In this document: in pieces, positions 43,494-51,327 of the stretch | Numbering within the stretch: the first letter of the stretch is position 1 | Layout: each line of letters starts with the position of its first letter | NCBI RefSeq assembly: GCF_021442325.1 | Contig: NZ_CP087879.1 | Span: 2,666,001 to 2,730,000, forward strand | Length of the DNA stretch: 64,000 bases | Direction of reading: 5' to 3' | DNA from: Agromyces marinus | GTDB taxonomy: Bacteria > Actinomycetota > Actinomycetes > Actinomycetales > Microbacteriaceae | The notes under the pieces: generated by a model | The model's database searches: none | What the model saw: only the letters and a program-made list of their open reading frames with translations | Told to the model about the DNA's origin: nothing | Position numbers and translations under genes: made by a program

Positions 43494-43549
43494 AAACGGA
43501 CGGTTTCCTATCTGACAAACGGACGGGTTCATACCAGACGAATGGACGG
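43494..43549. repeat. Three 23-bp-spaced repeats upstream of the MNT antitoxin gene
   Basis: The core AAACGGACGG occurs at 43494 and 43517, and GAATGGACGG at 43540, each 23 bp apart (about two helical turns). The first two are preceded by C and GAC-like sequence. The regular spacing suggests protein-binding sites, but they may be a decayed tandem repeat. Confidence 0.55.
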
Positions 43550-43560
43550 GTCTCCTTCGC

Positions 43561-43590
43561 CTCGGTACCAGATGGTACTCTGGTACCGAG
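43561..43590. promoter_or_regulatory. Perfect 11-bp inverted repeat, operator of the RHH-MNT gene
   Basis: CTCGGTACCAG (43561-43571) and CTGGTACCGAG (43580-43590) are exact complements with eight bases between, and a third TGGTAC lies in the centre. The site ends immediately before the GAGGAGGAC ribosome-binding site. An RHH antitoxin would be expected to bind here and repress its own gene. Confidence 0.7.
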
Positions 43591-43598
43591 GAGGACAG

Positions 43599-44099
43599 AT
43601 GGCGCCGTTCACCCCGATCAAGATCGATCCGGCGACCGACCGGCTGGTCGGCGACGCTGCGCACGTGCTCGGGCGAACGAAGAAGGACATCGTCGCCGCC
43701 GCCATCCGCGAGTTCATCGAGACCCACCAGGCGGAACTCACTGCCGGCGTCACCGCGACGGCCGACCGCTTGGCGAGCCCCAGCACGGAACCACTACACG
43801 CAGGCCTTCGCCCGCTCCGCGCGCGTCTCAACACCCAGCGCGAAGAACTCGTCTCCGCGCTCGAAGAACTCGGCGCCTCGAACATCCGCGTCTTCGGGAG
43901 CGTCGCCCGCGGCGACGAGTCGGCCACCAGCGACATCGACCTGCTCGTCGACCTCGCCGACGACGTCGGGCTGTTCGGCCTCGGCACGATGCGCAGCGCG
44001 GCGGAGCGGATCCTCGACGCCCCGGTCGACATCGTGCCGGCGTCGAGCCTGAAGGCGGATGTCGTCGAGACCGTGCTGCGCGAAGCGATCCCAGTGTGA
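43599..44099 (+). CDS. RHH-MNT nucleotidyltransferase antitoxin
   Basis: This protein has 166 residues. The N-terminal 45 residues look like a ribbon-helix-helix DNA-binding domain (RLVGDAAHVLGRTKKDIVAAAIREFIETH). A linker is followed by a minimal nucleotidyltransferase core with GSVARGDESATSDIDLLVD: Gly100-Ser101 and Asp112/Asp114. MNT proteins neutralise HEPN RNase toxins, often by AMPylation. GAGGAGGAC precedes the ATG, and a perfect inverted repeat lies upstream. Its stop overlaps a GTG-started HEPN remnant (GTGA), so the partner was co-translated before its loss. Confidence 0.87.
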   Translation: MAPFTPIKIDPATDRLVGDAAHVLGRTKKDIVAAAIREFIETHQAELTAGVTATADRLASPSTEPLHAGLRPLRARLNTQREELVSALEELGASNIRVFGSVARGDESATSDIDLLVDLADDVGLFGLGTMRSAAERILDAPVDIVPASSLKADVVETVLREAIPV

Positions 44100-44257
44100 G
44101 CCGCTCGTCACGTGCTCGCCTCGGCGACGTCCTCGCCGCATGCGCCGCAATCGAGGACTACGCGGCCAGACCAGACGACGACCCGATCGTGGGGCTCCCC
44201 CGCACCCCGACACGGCTGTCAGGATCGAGCGACCCTACCGCCGGGAGGACCCCATGA
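44096..44257 (+). pseudogene. Truncated HEPN toxin remnant
   Basis: The GTG at 44096 overlaps the MNT stop. The first 31 codons read VSRSSRARLGDVLAACAAIEDYAARPDDDP, the usual N-terminus of DUF86/HEPN toxins (LGDVLAAIAAIEDY...). After DPIV the frame runs into unrelated sequence containing the next gene's upstream region. The catalytic R-x4-6-H motif and most helices are missing, so there is no active toxin. Confidence 0.8.
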
Positions 44258-45060
44258 GCACCGAACACGTCGCGACACCATCCCTCGCGAACCGCCGCCC
44301 CGCGGCATCCGTCATCGCCGAATGCCTGCGCGTGCAGGCGACCGTGCCGCCGAACACCGCTGTGCAGCGGTTCTTCGGCGTCTCGCCGCTCGGACGCGAC
44401 GCCGAGCCCTGGTATGTCGGCGCGCTCGGCGAGCTCGAGGTCGCGCGCCGCCTCGAGGCGCTCGGACCGGGGTGGGTCGTGCTGCACTCGGTACCGATCG
44501 GTACCGGGTCGAGCGACCTCGACCATGTCGTGATCGGGCCCGCGGGCGTGTTCACGATCAACACGAAGCACCACCGCGGCCAGCACGTGTGGGTCGGCGC
44601 GAAGCGCATCCTCGTGAGCGGCCAGCGCACCGACCACCTGCGCAACGCCACGTACGAGGCGAAGCGCACGGCGAAGCTGCTGTCGGCGACCGCGGGTGTG
44701 CCCGTCGAGGTCACGCCGATCGTCGCGATCGTGGGAGCGAAGCGGATGACGGTGCGCGAGCGCCCGTCGGAGGTCGTCGTGCTGCATGACACCGAGCTCA
44801 TCCGCTGGCTGCGACGGCGGCGCGTGGTGCTGGCGCCGGAGCAGGTGCAGCGCCTCGCCGCAGTCGCGGCGCGGCCGTCGGCCTGGCAGCGGATGCCGGT
44901 GACCGCGGTCGTCGATCACGCCGCGTTCGAGCGGCTTCAGGTGGAGGTCGGTCTTGCGAGCCGTCGGCGGGTGCTCTGGCAGCTCGCGGCCAGCGGCGCC
45001 ACGGCATCGGCGATGTTCGGGATGTGGTGGTCGACTGTGGGACCGCTGCTCGAACGCTGA
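44254..45060 (+). CDS. NERD-domain (nuclease-related) protein
   Basis: This protein has 268 residues. The NERD core includes VGALGELEVARRLEALGPGWVVLHSVPIG and SDLDHVVIGPAGVFTINTKHHRGQHVWV (about 50-105): the Glu of GELE, the Asp of DLDH and the T-K of INTK form the predicted PD-(D/E)xK-like site. The C-terminal half has a helical region and a weak hydrophobic end (LAASGATASAMFGMWW). GGGAGGA precedes the ATG. NERD proteins are predicted DNA-processing nucleases; no partner helicase is adjacent. Confidence 0.88.
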   Translation: MSTEHVATPSLANRRPAASVIAECLRVQATVPPNTAVQRFFGVSPLGRDAEPWYVGALGELEVARRLEALGPGWVVLHSVPIGTGSSDLDHVVIGPAGVFTINTKHHRGQHVWVGAKRILVSGQRTDHLRNATYEAKRTAKLLSATAGVPVEVTPIVAIVGAKRMTVRERPSEVVVLHDTELIRWLRRRRVVLAPEQVQRLAAVAARPSAWQRMPVTAVVDHAAFERLQVEVGLASRRRVLWQLAASGATASAMFGMWWSTVGPLLER

Positions 45061-45079
45061 CCTGGCGGCTGCCCAGAGG

Positions 45080-46633
45080 TCAGAGCGGGAGCTTCGTAGT
45101 GCAATCGATTTTGGTGTACCGACGACCCTGCTCGTCGACCGACGTTCCGCCCGGTCCGTATGCCCGGCAGCCCGTGTAGCCGTCGTATCCGCCGGTCGAG
45201 CCCGATCCACCACTGGCAGCCCCTGAGTCGGACTGCTGGTCTGCATCTGCTGCTGCGGCCTGACGTTGTTCCTCGGCGAGCCGAGCGGCCTCGGCCTCGG
45301 CCGCGATGCGTTCGGCTTCAGCTTGACGGGCTGCGTCCGCCGCAGCCTGCCGATCCGCCTCGGCTTCGCGCGCGGCAGCAACAGGCGCGAATGCCATCGC
45401 ATCATCGCGGTAGGTCGTCATCTGGGCCTCGATACGCGTGACCTCGAGCAACCACCGATCGCGAACATCCGGCGTTACCCAGGCGATCGCGTTGGCCGCC
45501 GCTTTCGCTGCCGGAACCGTCGTCAGCACGGCGATCGCCGCAGCCTCTGCACTCGCAAGCTCGGACGATGGCAGCTGGTCCGTGGGCGATGTCACCTCGG
45601 CAGCTCCCGCCGCAAGTGACTCGATCGCCGCGAGCGGCCCGCACTCCACAGACGGCGAGAAGATCCCCGCCCCGACCGCTTCTGCATCGGCCATGGCGCT
45701 CGTCGATTCGGCGAAGAAGCGCATGTTGTCCCCGTACTCGGCCGGCGCAGCCAGGCCCTGCGCGATCAGGACGGTCGCCGCTGAGACTCCGTCCTCGGTG
45801 GTCACTTTCGCGAGCAGGCGGCCAAAGCGATCGCGGCGAACCTCGTCGTACGCGAGGGTCACGCTCCGCCCCTTCGGGAGAAACTGCTCGAGCGCGGCGG
45901 TCGCCTCCTGTCCCAGGCACTCCGACTCGCCCGTGACCGCGTTGTCCTCAGGTGCATTCATATTCAGGATCCGAACGTATTCCTCGTGATCGCCGACCCG
46001 GACGACGACGGTGTCTCCATCGACCACACGGACCACACGAGCGTCTTGTGCCCACGTCGGAACGGCCGCGAGGCTCAGGCTTCCCGCTGTCGTGACGAGC
46101 ACGAGACCCGCTCCAACCGCGGCGAGCGTGGACTTCGGTCGCCGCTCGTACAGGCGCATCAGCGGAAGCTCGCGGAGTCGTTGCGGCTCCCTTCGAGGGA
46201 CGGTCTGGCCTGGCCAATACAGCCATTCCGGCTTCAGGTGCTGCGACGCGTAGAAGCGGCGATGCTCGTCCTCGGTCATCGTCCGCCGTCTCGACACGAT
46301 GCGTCGGATGCCGAGGATCGCCATCAGGCCAAGAGCGATGACCAGCACGAAGCCAAGCCAGGACATCGCAGCGGCAATGTACGGATCTTCACCGGCGCCG
46401 CGAACGGTTGCCACCGATTCGAGTGCGATTCTCGCGCACCCGGCCATCACAACGACAGCGCCGAGAAGCATGAACAACCCCTTGCGCTGTGGGAGCTCGC
46501 GCTGCATTCCGATCTGCGTGATCGCGGTGTAGGCCGCGATCAGGACGACGATCAGAAGGGCGATGGGCCACCACAGCAGGATGACAAGCATCGCGCCGAC
46601 GGGGCTGCTGGGCAGCGCGAAAAGGGAACTCAC
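45080..46633 (-). CDS. Membrane-anchored staphylococcal nuclease-like (thermonuclease) protein
   Basis: This protein has 517 residues from a GTG at 46633. Several hydrophobic segments occur near the N-terminus (LVILLWWPIALLIVVLIAAY, LFMLLGAVVVMAGCARIAL, WLGFVLVIALGLMAILGI) and another at about 175 (LAAVGAGLVLVTTAGSLSL). An extracytoplasmic SNase domain follows: VVRVVDGDTVVVRV, RILNMNAPED (Arg, Glu-like) and RDRFGRLLAKV (second catalytic Arg). The C-terminus has an Ala/Glu/Arg coiled coil (AAREAEADRQAAADAARQAEAERIAAEAE) and a small GYDGYTGCRAYGPGG motif. It probably digests external nucleic acid. Confidence 0.83.
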   Translation of the reverse strand: MSSLFALPSSPVGAMLVILLWWPIALLIVVLIAAYTAITQIGMQRELPQRKGLFMLLGAVVVMAGCARIALESVATVRGAGEDPYIAAAMSWLGFVLVIALGLMAILGIRRIVSRRRTMTEDEHRRFYASQHLKPEWLYWPGQTVPRREPQRLRELPLMRLYERRPKSTLAAVGAGLVLVTTAGSLSLAAVPTWAQDARVVRVVDGDTVVVRVGDHEEYVRILNMNAPEDNAVTGESECLGQEATAALEQFLPKGRSVTLAYDEVRRDRFGRLLAKVTTEDGVSAATVLIAQGLAAPAEYGDNMRFFAESTSAMADAEAVGAGIFSPSVECGPLAAIESLAAGAAEVTSPTDQLPSSELASAEAAAIAVLTTVPAAKAAANAIAWVTPDVRDRWLLEVTRIEAQMTTYRDDAMAFAPVAAAREAEADRQAAADAARQAEAERIAAEAEAARLAEEQRQAAAADADQQSDSGAASGGSGSTGGYDGYTGCRAYGPGGTSVDEQGRRYTKIDCTTKLPL

Positions 46634-46762
46634 GCAAGGAACCTTCGGACAGGTCGAACGGGGAGGGGCATCCAACAATACGTTTCCGCCGAGCAATGAA
46701 CAGTCACAGGCCCCAGTTCGGGGGCGGCGTTCGCGTGTGCGGCCCGAACGGGACCGCGACCC

Positions 46763-47374
46763 TCATCCCTCGAGGTTCTTGCGCCAGTCCTGATACGAGC
46801 CGCTTTCGAGCACCTCGCCCGTTGCGTCATCGACGAATTCGACGACCACATCGAGCTCGCCTGCCGGGGTGCCCGCGAACTGCTGGTAGAGCGCACCCTG
46901 GAGGTAGAAGCCGATCACGAGAAGGCTCTCGAGGGGTGAGAACCGCTCGGCGTCGACCGACACCGTGAATGCGGTCATCGCATCGTCGACCTCCACCTCG
47001 GTAATGGAGTTCGAGTCGTCCGCGACGATGCCGTCCACGGCGTCCTGCGCGGACGATCGCAACTCGTCGAGCATCTCGTCGCGCTGCGACTTGGTCATGG
47101 TGTAGACAACGGCGTCGCCGTCGACAGCAGCCGTCATGCCGTTCTCCGCAGCGGCGGAAACGATCTCCTCGTCCGACATCGAGTCCTCGGGATCGAGCAG
47201 GGACCGCGCGACCCTCACGTCGACGGTCGCCAGATTCTCCTCCACCTCGATGGGACCATCAGTCGAGTCGACCACCCCGACGGACCCGTCGCTGTCCGCC
47301 ACCGCGCAGCCCCCGAGAACGAAGACGGCGCAGATCATTGCGGAAGCGGCCACGCTCCGGACAGACATCTTCAT
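46763..47374 (-). CDS. Putative lipoprotein of unknown function
   Basis: This protein has 203 residues. The signal peptide MKMSVRSVAASAMICAVFVLGGCAVA has a lipobox (L-G-G-C, about 20-23). The mature protein is acidic with no recognised domain; the C-terminus FVDDATGEVLESGSYQDWRKNL resembles a cystatin- or DUF-like exported fold. AAGGGAG precedes the ATG. It lies 129 bp upstream of the thermonuclease-like gene on the same strand. Confidence 0.72.
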   Translation of the reverse strand: MKMSVRSVAASAMICAVFVLGGCAVADSDGSVGVVDSTDGPIEVEENLATVDVRVARSLLDPEDSMSDEEIVSAAAENGMTAAVDGDAVVYTMTKSQRDEMLDELRSSAQDAVDGIVADDSNSITEVEVDDAMTAFTVSVDAERFSPLESLLVIGFYLQGALYQQFAGTPAGELDVVVEFVDDATGEVLESGSYQDWRKNLEG

Positions 47375-47711
47375 TCGACTCCCTTGAATGCAAAAAGTGG
47401 CTGTGCTCCGAATCGATCCTAGGAGCGCGGGCGAGGGCATTGCGCGACGTCCGCGGACCGGACGGTCTGCAGCGCATTCGTGGTTTCGACCCAAGTCCGC
47501 GAAGATCGCGGGCGCCGACGAGCGGCGCGAGGTCGCAGAAGTCGCACATATGACGCTGCCCCCGAACGCCGTCCGGAATGATCACCGCCGCCGCCTTCGC
47601 GACGAGCGCCCCGAGCAGGTCGCGGCGCCGGTGGTGGATCGCACAGGATTCCGTGCGATCGCGCACGCAGCTGCTCAGTCGCGTTCCGGCGCTCCCGGGC
47701 GCGGCATCCGC
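47375..47711. other. Intergenic region with gene remnants, 337 bp
   Basis: Apart from the nucleotidyltransferase remnant at 47494-47631, nothing coding is convincing. The stretch 47400-47490 looks like degraded coding sequence of unknown origin. Confidence 0.6.
47494..47631 (-). pseudogene. Remnant of a second AbiEii-like nucleotidyltransferase gene
   Basis: These 138 bp align without gaps to 40480-40617 in the intact nucleotidyltransferase gene, with about eleven mismatches, and encode RRDLLGALVAKAAAV...FCDLAPLVGARDLRGL on the minus strand. The rest of the gene is missing. Confidence 0.87.
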
Positions 47712-48200
47712 TCAGGCAGGCAGCACGGGGTTGCCATCGCCGTCGCCGTCGAGCGCACGCAGCGGCGTGATGCCGGATCTCAGGAGCGGGAGCCAGTCGG
47801 TCCAGTCTTCGGCGATCAGCGCGATGGAGGGGTAGCCGACCCGCTGGGTGTCGACTACGAAGCGGCCGCCCGTTCGCGCGAGCAGCGCGTCGCGCCGTTG
47901 CTCGATGCAGAGCCGCAGGAGGTACCAGTCGGAGGCCGCGAAGCCGAGCCGGTGGAAGGCGGCCGCCTGCCAGGCCCAGCGATGCACGCCCACCACGCCG
48001 CCCGCCCGGATCCGCTGCGCGACGAAGCCCATGATCGCCGGCCCGGGGAACGAGGTCGGAAAGTCCAGGAGCGCGCGGCACCAGGCCAGGCGCTCCGCCT
48101 CGGGAACGTCGCCCCACGGGCTCCGATCATTGACCGGGTCGCCGGGCGGCATCGCGATCAGGCGCGCAACGGCGTCCTCGAAATACTCGTCTGCGGGCAT
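47712..48200 (-). CDS. Hypothetical protein
   Basis: I do not recognise this 162-residue protein. It is soluble, Trp- and Arg-rich, with the segments GDVPEAERLAWCRALLDFP, GVVGVHRWAWQAAAFHRLGF and SDWYLLRLCIEQRRDALLAR. GGAGGAC lies seven bases before the ATG at 48200, which supports this start over one 60 codons upstream. No operon partner is evident. Confidence 0.62.
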   Translation of the reverse strand: MPADEYFEDAVARLIAMPPGDPVNDRSPWGDVPEAERLAWCRALLDFPTSFPGPAIMGFVAQRIRAGGVVGVHRWAWQAAAFHRLGFAASDWYLLRLCIEQRRDALLARTGGRFVVDTQRVGYPSIALIAEDWTDWLPLLRSGITPLRALDGDGDGNPVLPA

Positions 48201-48518
48201 GGTGGAAGTCCTCCTGCTGCTCGGAGGCGCTTCAGCTCCGTCGACTTGCCCGAGACGGATGCCGCGGGCCGGCTCTTCCCCTGAGGCACCCGCTCGACGG
48301 AAGGGTTGCCGGGCAGCCGGCCAGGTACCGACAGCTGCCACTCGTGAACCTGCGCCGAGCGTAGCGGGAGCCGGTGACATCCGCTCGGCCTTGGGCGCCC
48401 TCGTTCGACCTGTCCTCCACAGGGCCGATTCGACAGCATCTTTTCACAGGGGATTTGGCAGGTCAGGCCTGTTTTCCATGGGTGAGCGGATGTCGGTGGG
48501 TCACCACAGAATCGAGAC
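48201..48518. other. Intergenic region, 318 bp
   Basis: This lies between the divergent hypothetical and HNH genes. It has a less GC-rich stretch near 48430-48500 (ACAGCATCTTTTCACAGG) that may hold the HNH promoter. No gene or strong repeat is seen. Confidence 0.5.
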
Positions 48519-49913
48519 ATGGAATCGCCCCTCAGCACCCTCGACCGCGACGTCGCGGCGTTGCGCGCGGCGTGGAGCGATGCGATGCCGCAGTTCCCGA
48601 CGGTGACGGATGCCGCGACCCAGACCGAGATCGCCGAGATGAGCGATGACGGGCTGGTGCGTGTGGCCGACGCGCTCGCGCAGGTCCGGCGAGATGCCGA
48701 GATGCTCCTCGCGCGCGTGGCGGGCGAGGTGTCGAAGCGGTCGAGCACCGAACGCGGCGAAGCGAGCCTGGCCAGGGCCCGCGGCTTCCACAACCCGGTG
48801 CGGCTTATCGCCGCGTCGACCGGAGCCTCTCGAAGCGACGCGGCGAGGCTCATCGCGGTCGGCACCGCGACCGCCGAACGGCAGGGCTTCGGCGGCGCGC
48901 GGCTGCCGTCGCGGCATCCGCACGTCGCCGCAGCGCTCGAGTCGACCGCGATCGGCGTCGATGCGGCGTCGGCGATCACCACGATGCTCGAGCGGGTCCG
49001 GTGGCGCGCCGACCCCGAGTGGGCCGACACGGTCGAGGCATCCCTGGTCGAGCTCGCCGCTCGGGTACCGCTCGACCTGCTCATGCGCGGCATCCGCGAA
49101 GCCGAGGCGAGGCTCGACCGCGACGGCATCGAGCGTCGTGAAGAGCGATTGCGCGGTGAGCGATCGCTCACGATCCGCGAAGACGCGGCCGGCATGGTGC
49201 ACCTCCACGCCCGGCTCGACCCCGAGACCGCAGCACCGATCAAGACGGCCGTCGAGGCGCTCGTCCGCGACGCACTGCGCCGCCGCGAGCCAGCCGCATC
49301 CGGCACCGGGCCCGTCGTCGACGACCAGCGCTCGATCCCCCAGATCCAGGCCGATGCGCTCGCCGCGATCGCACGACACAGCCTGGGGTGCGAGCAGACC
49401 CTCACCCCGCTCGCCAAGGCCACCGTGGTCGTGCGCCTCGACCACGACGCACTCGTCGACGGGCTCGGCGCCGCGCACATCGACGGCATCGATCAGCCCG
49501 TCTCCGCAACCACCGCACGCCGCATGGCGGCCGATGCCGAGCTCATCCCCATGGTGCTCGGTGGCGAAGGCCTCCCGCTCGACCTCGGCCGCTCTGCCCG
49601 GCTCTTCAGCCGCGCCCAACGGCTCGCGCTCGCCGAACGCGACGGCGGGTGCGCCTCATGCGGCCAGAACATCACCTACGTCGACGCCCACCACATCAGA
49701 TGGTGGGAACGCGACGCCGGCCCGACCGACCTCGCCAACGGCGCGATGCTCTGCTCGTTCTGCCACCATCGCATCCACCGCGAGGGGTGGGGCATCCGCG
49801 CGACCCGATCCGAGGTGTGGTTCATCCCACCTCCGCACGTCGACCCCGACCAGGTGCCACGGCTCGGCGGGCGCGCGCGCTTCACGCCGACCGCGACGAG
49901 GTCGGCCGCGTGA
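48519..49913 (+). CDS. DUF222 / 13E12-type HNH endonuclease-domain protein
   Basis: This protein has 464 residues. The long helical DUF222 domain (about 20-330) is followed by an HNH motif: CASCGQNITYVDAHHIRWWERDAGPTDLANGAMLCSFCHHRIHREGW (about 382-428). Two CxxC pairs bind zinc, and the His-His of DAHHI with the later His form the nuclease site. The family is expanded in actinobacteria as the REP13E12 group. The function is uncertain; it may act in DNA transactions of mobile repeats. The gene is full length. Confidence 0.93.
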   Translation: MESPLSTLDRDVAALRAAWSDAMPQFPTVTDAATQTEIAEMSDDGLVRVADALAQVRRDAEMLLARVAGEVSKRSSTERGEASLARARGFHNPVRLIAASTGASRSDAARLIAVGTATAERQGFGGARLPSRHPHVAAALESTAIGVDAASAITTMLERVRWRADPEWADTVEASLVELAARVPLDLLMRGIREAEARLDRDGIERREERLRGERSLTIREDAAGMVHLHARLDPETAAPIKTAVEALVRDALRRREPAASGTGPVVDDQRSIPQIQADALAAIARHSLGCEQTLTPLAKATVVVRLDHDALVDGLGAAHIDGIDQPVSATTARRMAADAELIPMVLGGEGLPLDLGRSARLFSRAQRLALAERDGGCASCGQNITYVDAHHIRWWERDAGPTDLANGAMLCSFCHHRIHREGWGIRATRSEVWFIPPPHVDPDQVPRLGGRARFTPTATRSAA

Positions 49914-50012
49914 GCGGGCAGCGCCGCAGTGCGCGCGGGCGGACGGGCGCTCCGGCGGGCGGGCGGTCGGGCCGGCGCGCGGGCGGGCCCGACCGCGCGT
50001 GCGCCCCGACCG

Positions 50013-50405
50013 TCAGGGCCCTTCGCCGGAGATGGTGACGGCGATGTACCCCTGTACCCGGGTCTCGCGGGCGAGCAGAAACAGGAGGCTCAGCAGGAAG
50101 AACCAGATGAACAGGACCACCATCACGATCGCCCATGCGGGCGTGTGGGTCGTCGTCGACGTCTGATCGTTCGTCGAGACGTTCACCTCGGCGATGGGCC
50201 AGGTTCCCGCCGGCGTCACGACGTGGTACTGCGTCGCGTGGATGTTGCCGATCGAGACGAGGAACGGTGCGGGCTGCGCGGAGCCGACTCGAGCGAGCGT
50301 CACGAAGGACGAGCGTAGCGAGGTGATGACTCGCGCGCGGTCACCCCACGCGAGCGAGTCCGCCGCTCTCACCGAGTCCGCCGCACTCACCTGCGCTGCG
50401 ATCAC
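50013..50405 (-). CDS. Small membrane protein of unknown function
   Basis: This protein has 130 residues. Its GTG start overlaps the stop of the preceding gene (GTGA). The C-terminal half has one strong membrane helix (AWAIVMVVLFIWFFLLSLLFLLA) preceded by VNVSTNDQTSTTTHTP. The region VGSAQPAPFLVSIGNIHATQYHVVTPAGTWPIAEV may be a small beta domain. The function is unknown; it is likely a partner of the upstream single-pass protein. Confidence 0.7.
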   Translation of the reverse strand: MIAAQVSAADSVRAADSLAWGDRARVITSLRSSFVTLARVGSAQPAPFLVSIGNIHATQYHVVTPAGTWPIAEVNVSTNDQTSTTTHTPAWAIVMVVLFIWFFLLSLLFLLARETRVQGYIAVTISGEGP

Positions 50406-51169
50406 TGCGGCATCGGCGCCACACCGACCCAGATCAGTCCGGAGAGCTCGTCCGTGTACACGTCGTCCACTGCGTCGATGGCGGGGCACGCGATGACGAT
50501 CGACACGGTCTGGCGGATGCCGGTGAACGCGCGCGTCACCACGAGCACCTCCCCGGTCTGTTCGATGAGCGTTCCGCGGAAGCCCACCAGATCGACGAGA
50601 TCGCCTCCCCCGACGTTCAGCGCAGTGTCTGATGCCCGCCCGGCATCGTCGAACGGGCCGACGATGCGCTCCAGTTCAGCGACGCTCGCGACACGGTCCC
50701 CCTGGTCTGCCGGGACCGATTCGGTCATGCCGCCGTTCCAGTACGAGACGGTGCAGCCCGTCGCGGGCTGCTCGAGTCCGGTACCGAACCCGATCGCGTC
50801 CGTCGTCGCCTGCCATCCACCGGCTCCCGACAGGTCGGTCATGACCGCGCTCGTCAATCCCTCGGGGAGCGGGACATCCCAGGGCAGGTCGGTCGGCATC
50901 GAGGCATCCGCACCGCCCGACGGGGTATTCGACGTCTCCGATGCGCCCTCCGAGGGCGACCCGGACGGCGACACCGCCGACGCCTCGGCGTCTGCCCCGC
51001 GTTCCTCCGCGATCGCACGCGTCTGCTCGATGACGGCCAGCGCACGGGGAACCACCAGCGCCAACACGAGTGCGTACAGCAGAACTCCGAGCACCACCGC
51101 CCAGGTCAGCCAGCGCCGTATCGGTGCCGTCCTCGAGGACTCCACGCCCTGATCCGCGGTCTCACCCAT
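50402..51169 (-). CDS. Single-pass membrane protein of unknown function
   Basis: This protein has 255 residues. A short cytoplasmic N-terminus precedes one membrane helix (WAVVLGVLLYALVLALVVPRAL, about 22-43), an Asp/Ser/Gly/Pro-rich linker (about 60-95), then an extracytoplasmic domain with a Cys pair (ATGCTVSYW and VIACPAID). It is in a two-gene operon with the small membrane protein downstream. The function is unknown. Confidence 0.75.
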   Translation of the reverse strand: MGETADQGVESSRTAPIRRWLTWAVVLGVLLYALVLALVVPRALAVIEQTRAIAEERGADAEASAVSPSGSPSEGASETSNTPSGGADASMPTDLPWDVPLPEGLTSAVMTDLSGAGGWQATTDAIGFGTGLEQPATGCTVSYWNGGMTESVPADQGDRVASVAELERIVGPFDDAGRASDTALNVGGGDLVDLVGFRGTLIEQTGEVLVVTRAFTGIRQTVSIVIACPAIDAVDDVYTDELSGLIWVGVAPMPQ

Positions 51170-51327
51170 GCATCCACTCCATCCGCCCGTCGGCGCTCGA
51201 CCCTCGCGGTCGGCCCCAATTGCGCGTCCACGCTAGGCAGGCTGAGGGCCGGTCGAGCCGGCCTTCGCGACGATGTGGATCACCGGACCCTCGCCGCGCG
51301 TGTGGAGGGGTGCTCGGTCGCCGTCGA

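Larger units (their letters stand above)
43041..43598. other. Intergenic region upstream of rtcB and the MNT gene, 558 bp
   Basis: It contains a 7-2-7 hairpin (GGAGCCC-GA-GGGCTCC, 43106-43121) in the rtcB leader, a possible 34-codon ORF at 43206-43310, a tRNA-T-arm-like segment around 43452-43480 with the direct repeat GCGAATCCGTG, three 23-bp repeats at 43494-43549, and the MNT operator at 43561-43590. This is dense structure for a non-coding region. Confidence 0.6.

Noticed and set aside
43494-43549. CRISPR array from the 23-bp repeats
   Set aside because: Only three short degenerate repeats, with 13-bp gaps that are not spacer-like, and no cas genes.
43460-44257. A 265-codon plus-strand frame covering the RHH-MNT gene in another register
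   Set aside because: It is out of frame with the conserved MNT gene and only its last part corresponds to the HEPN remnant.
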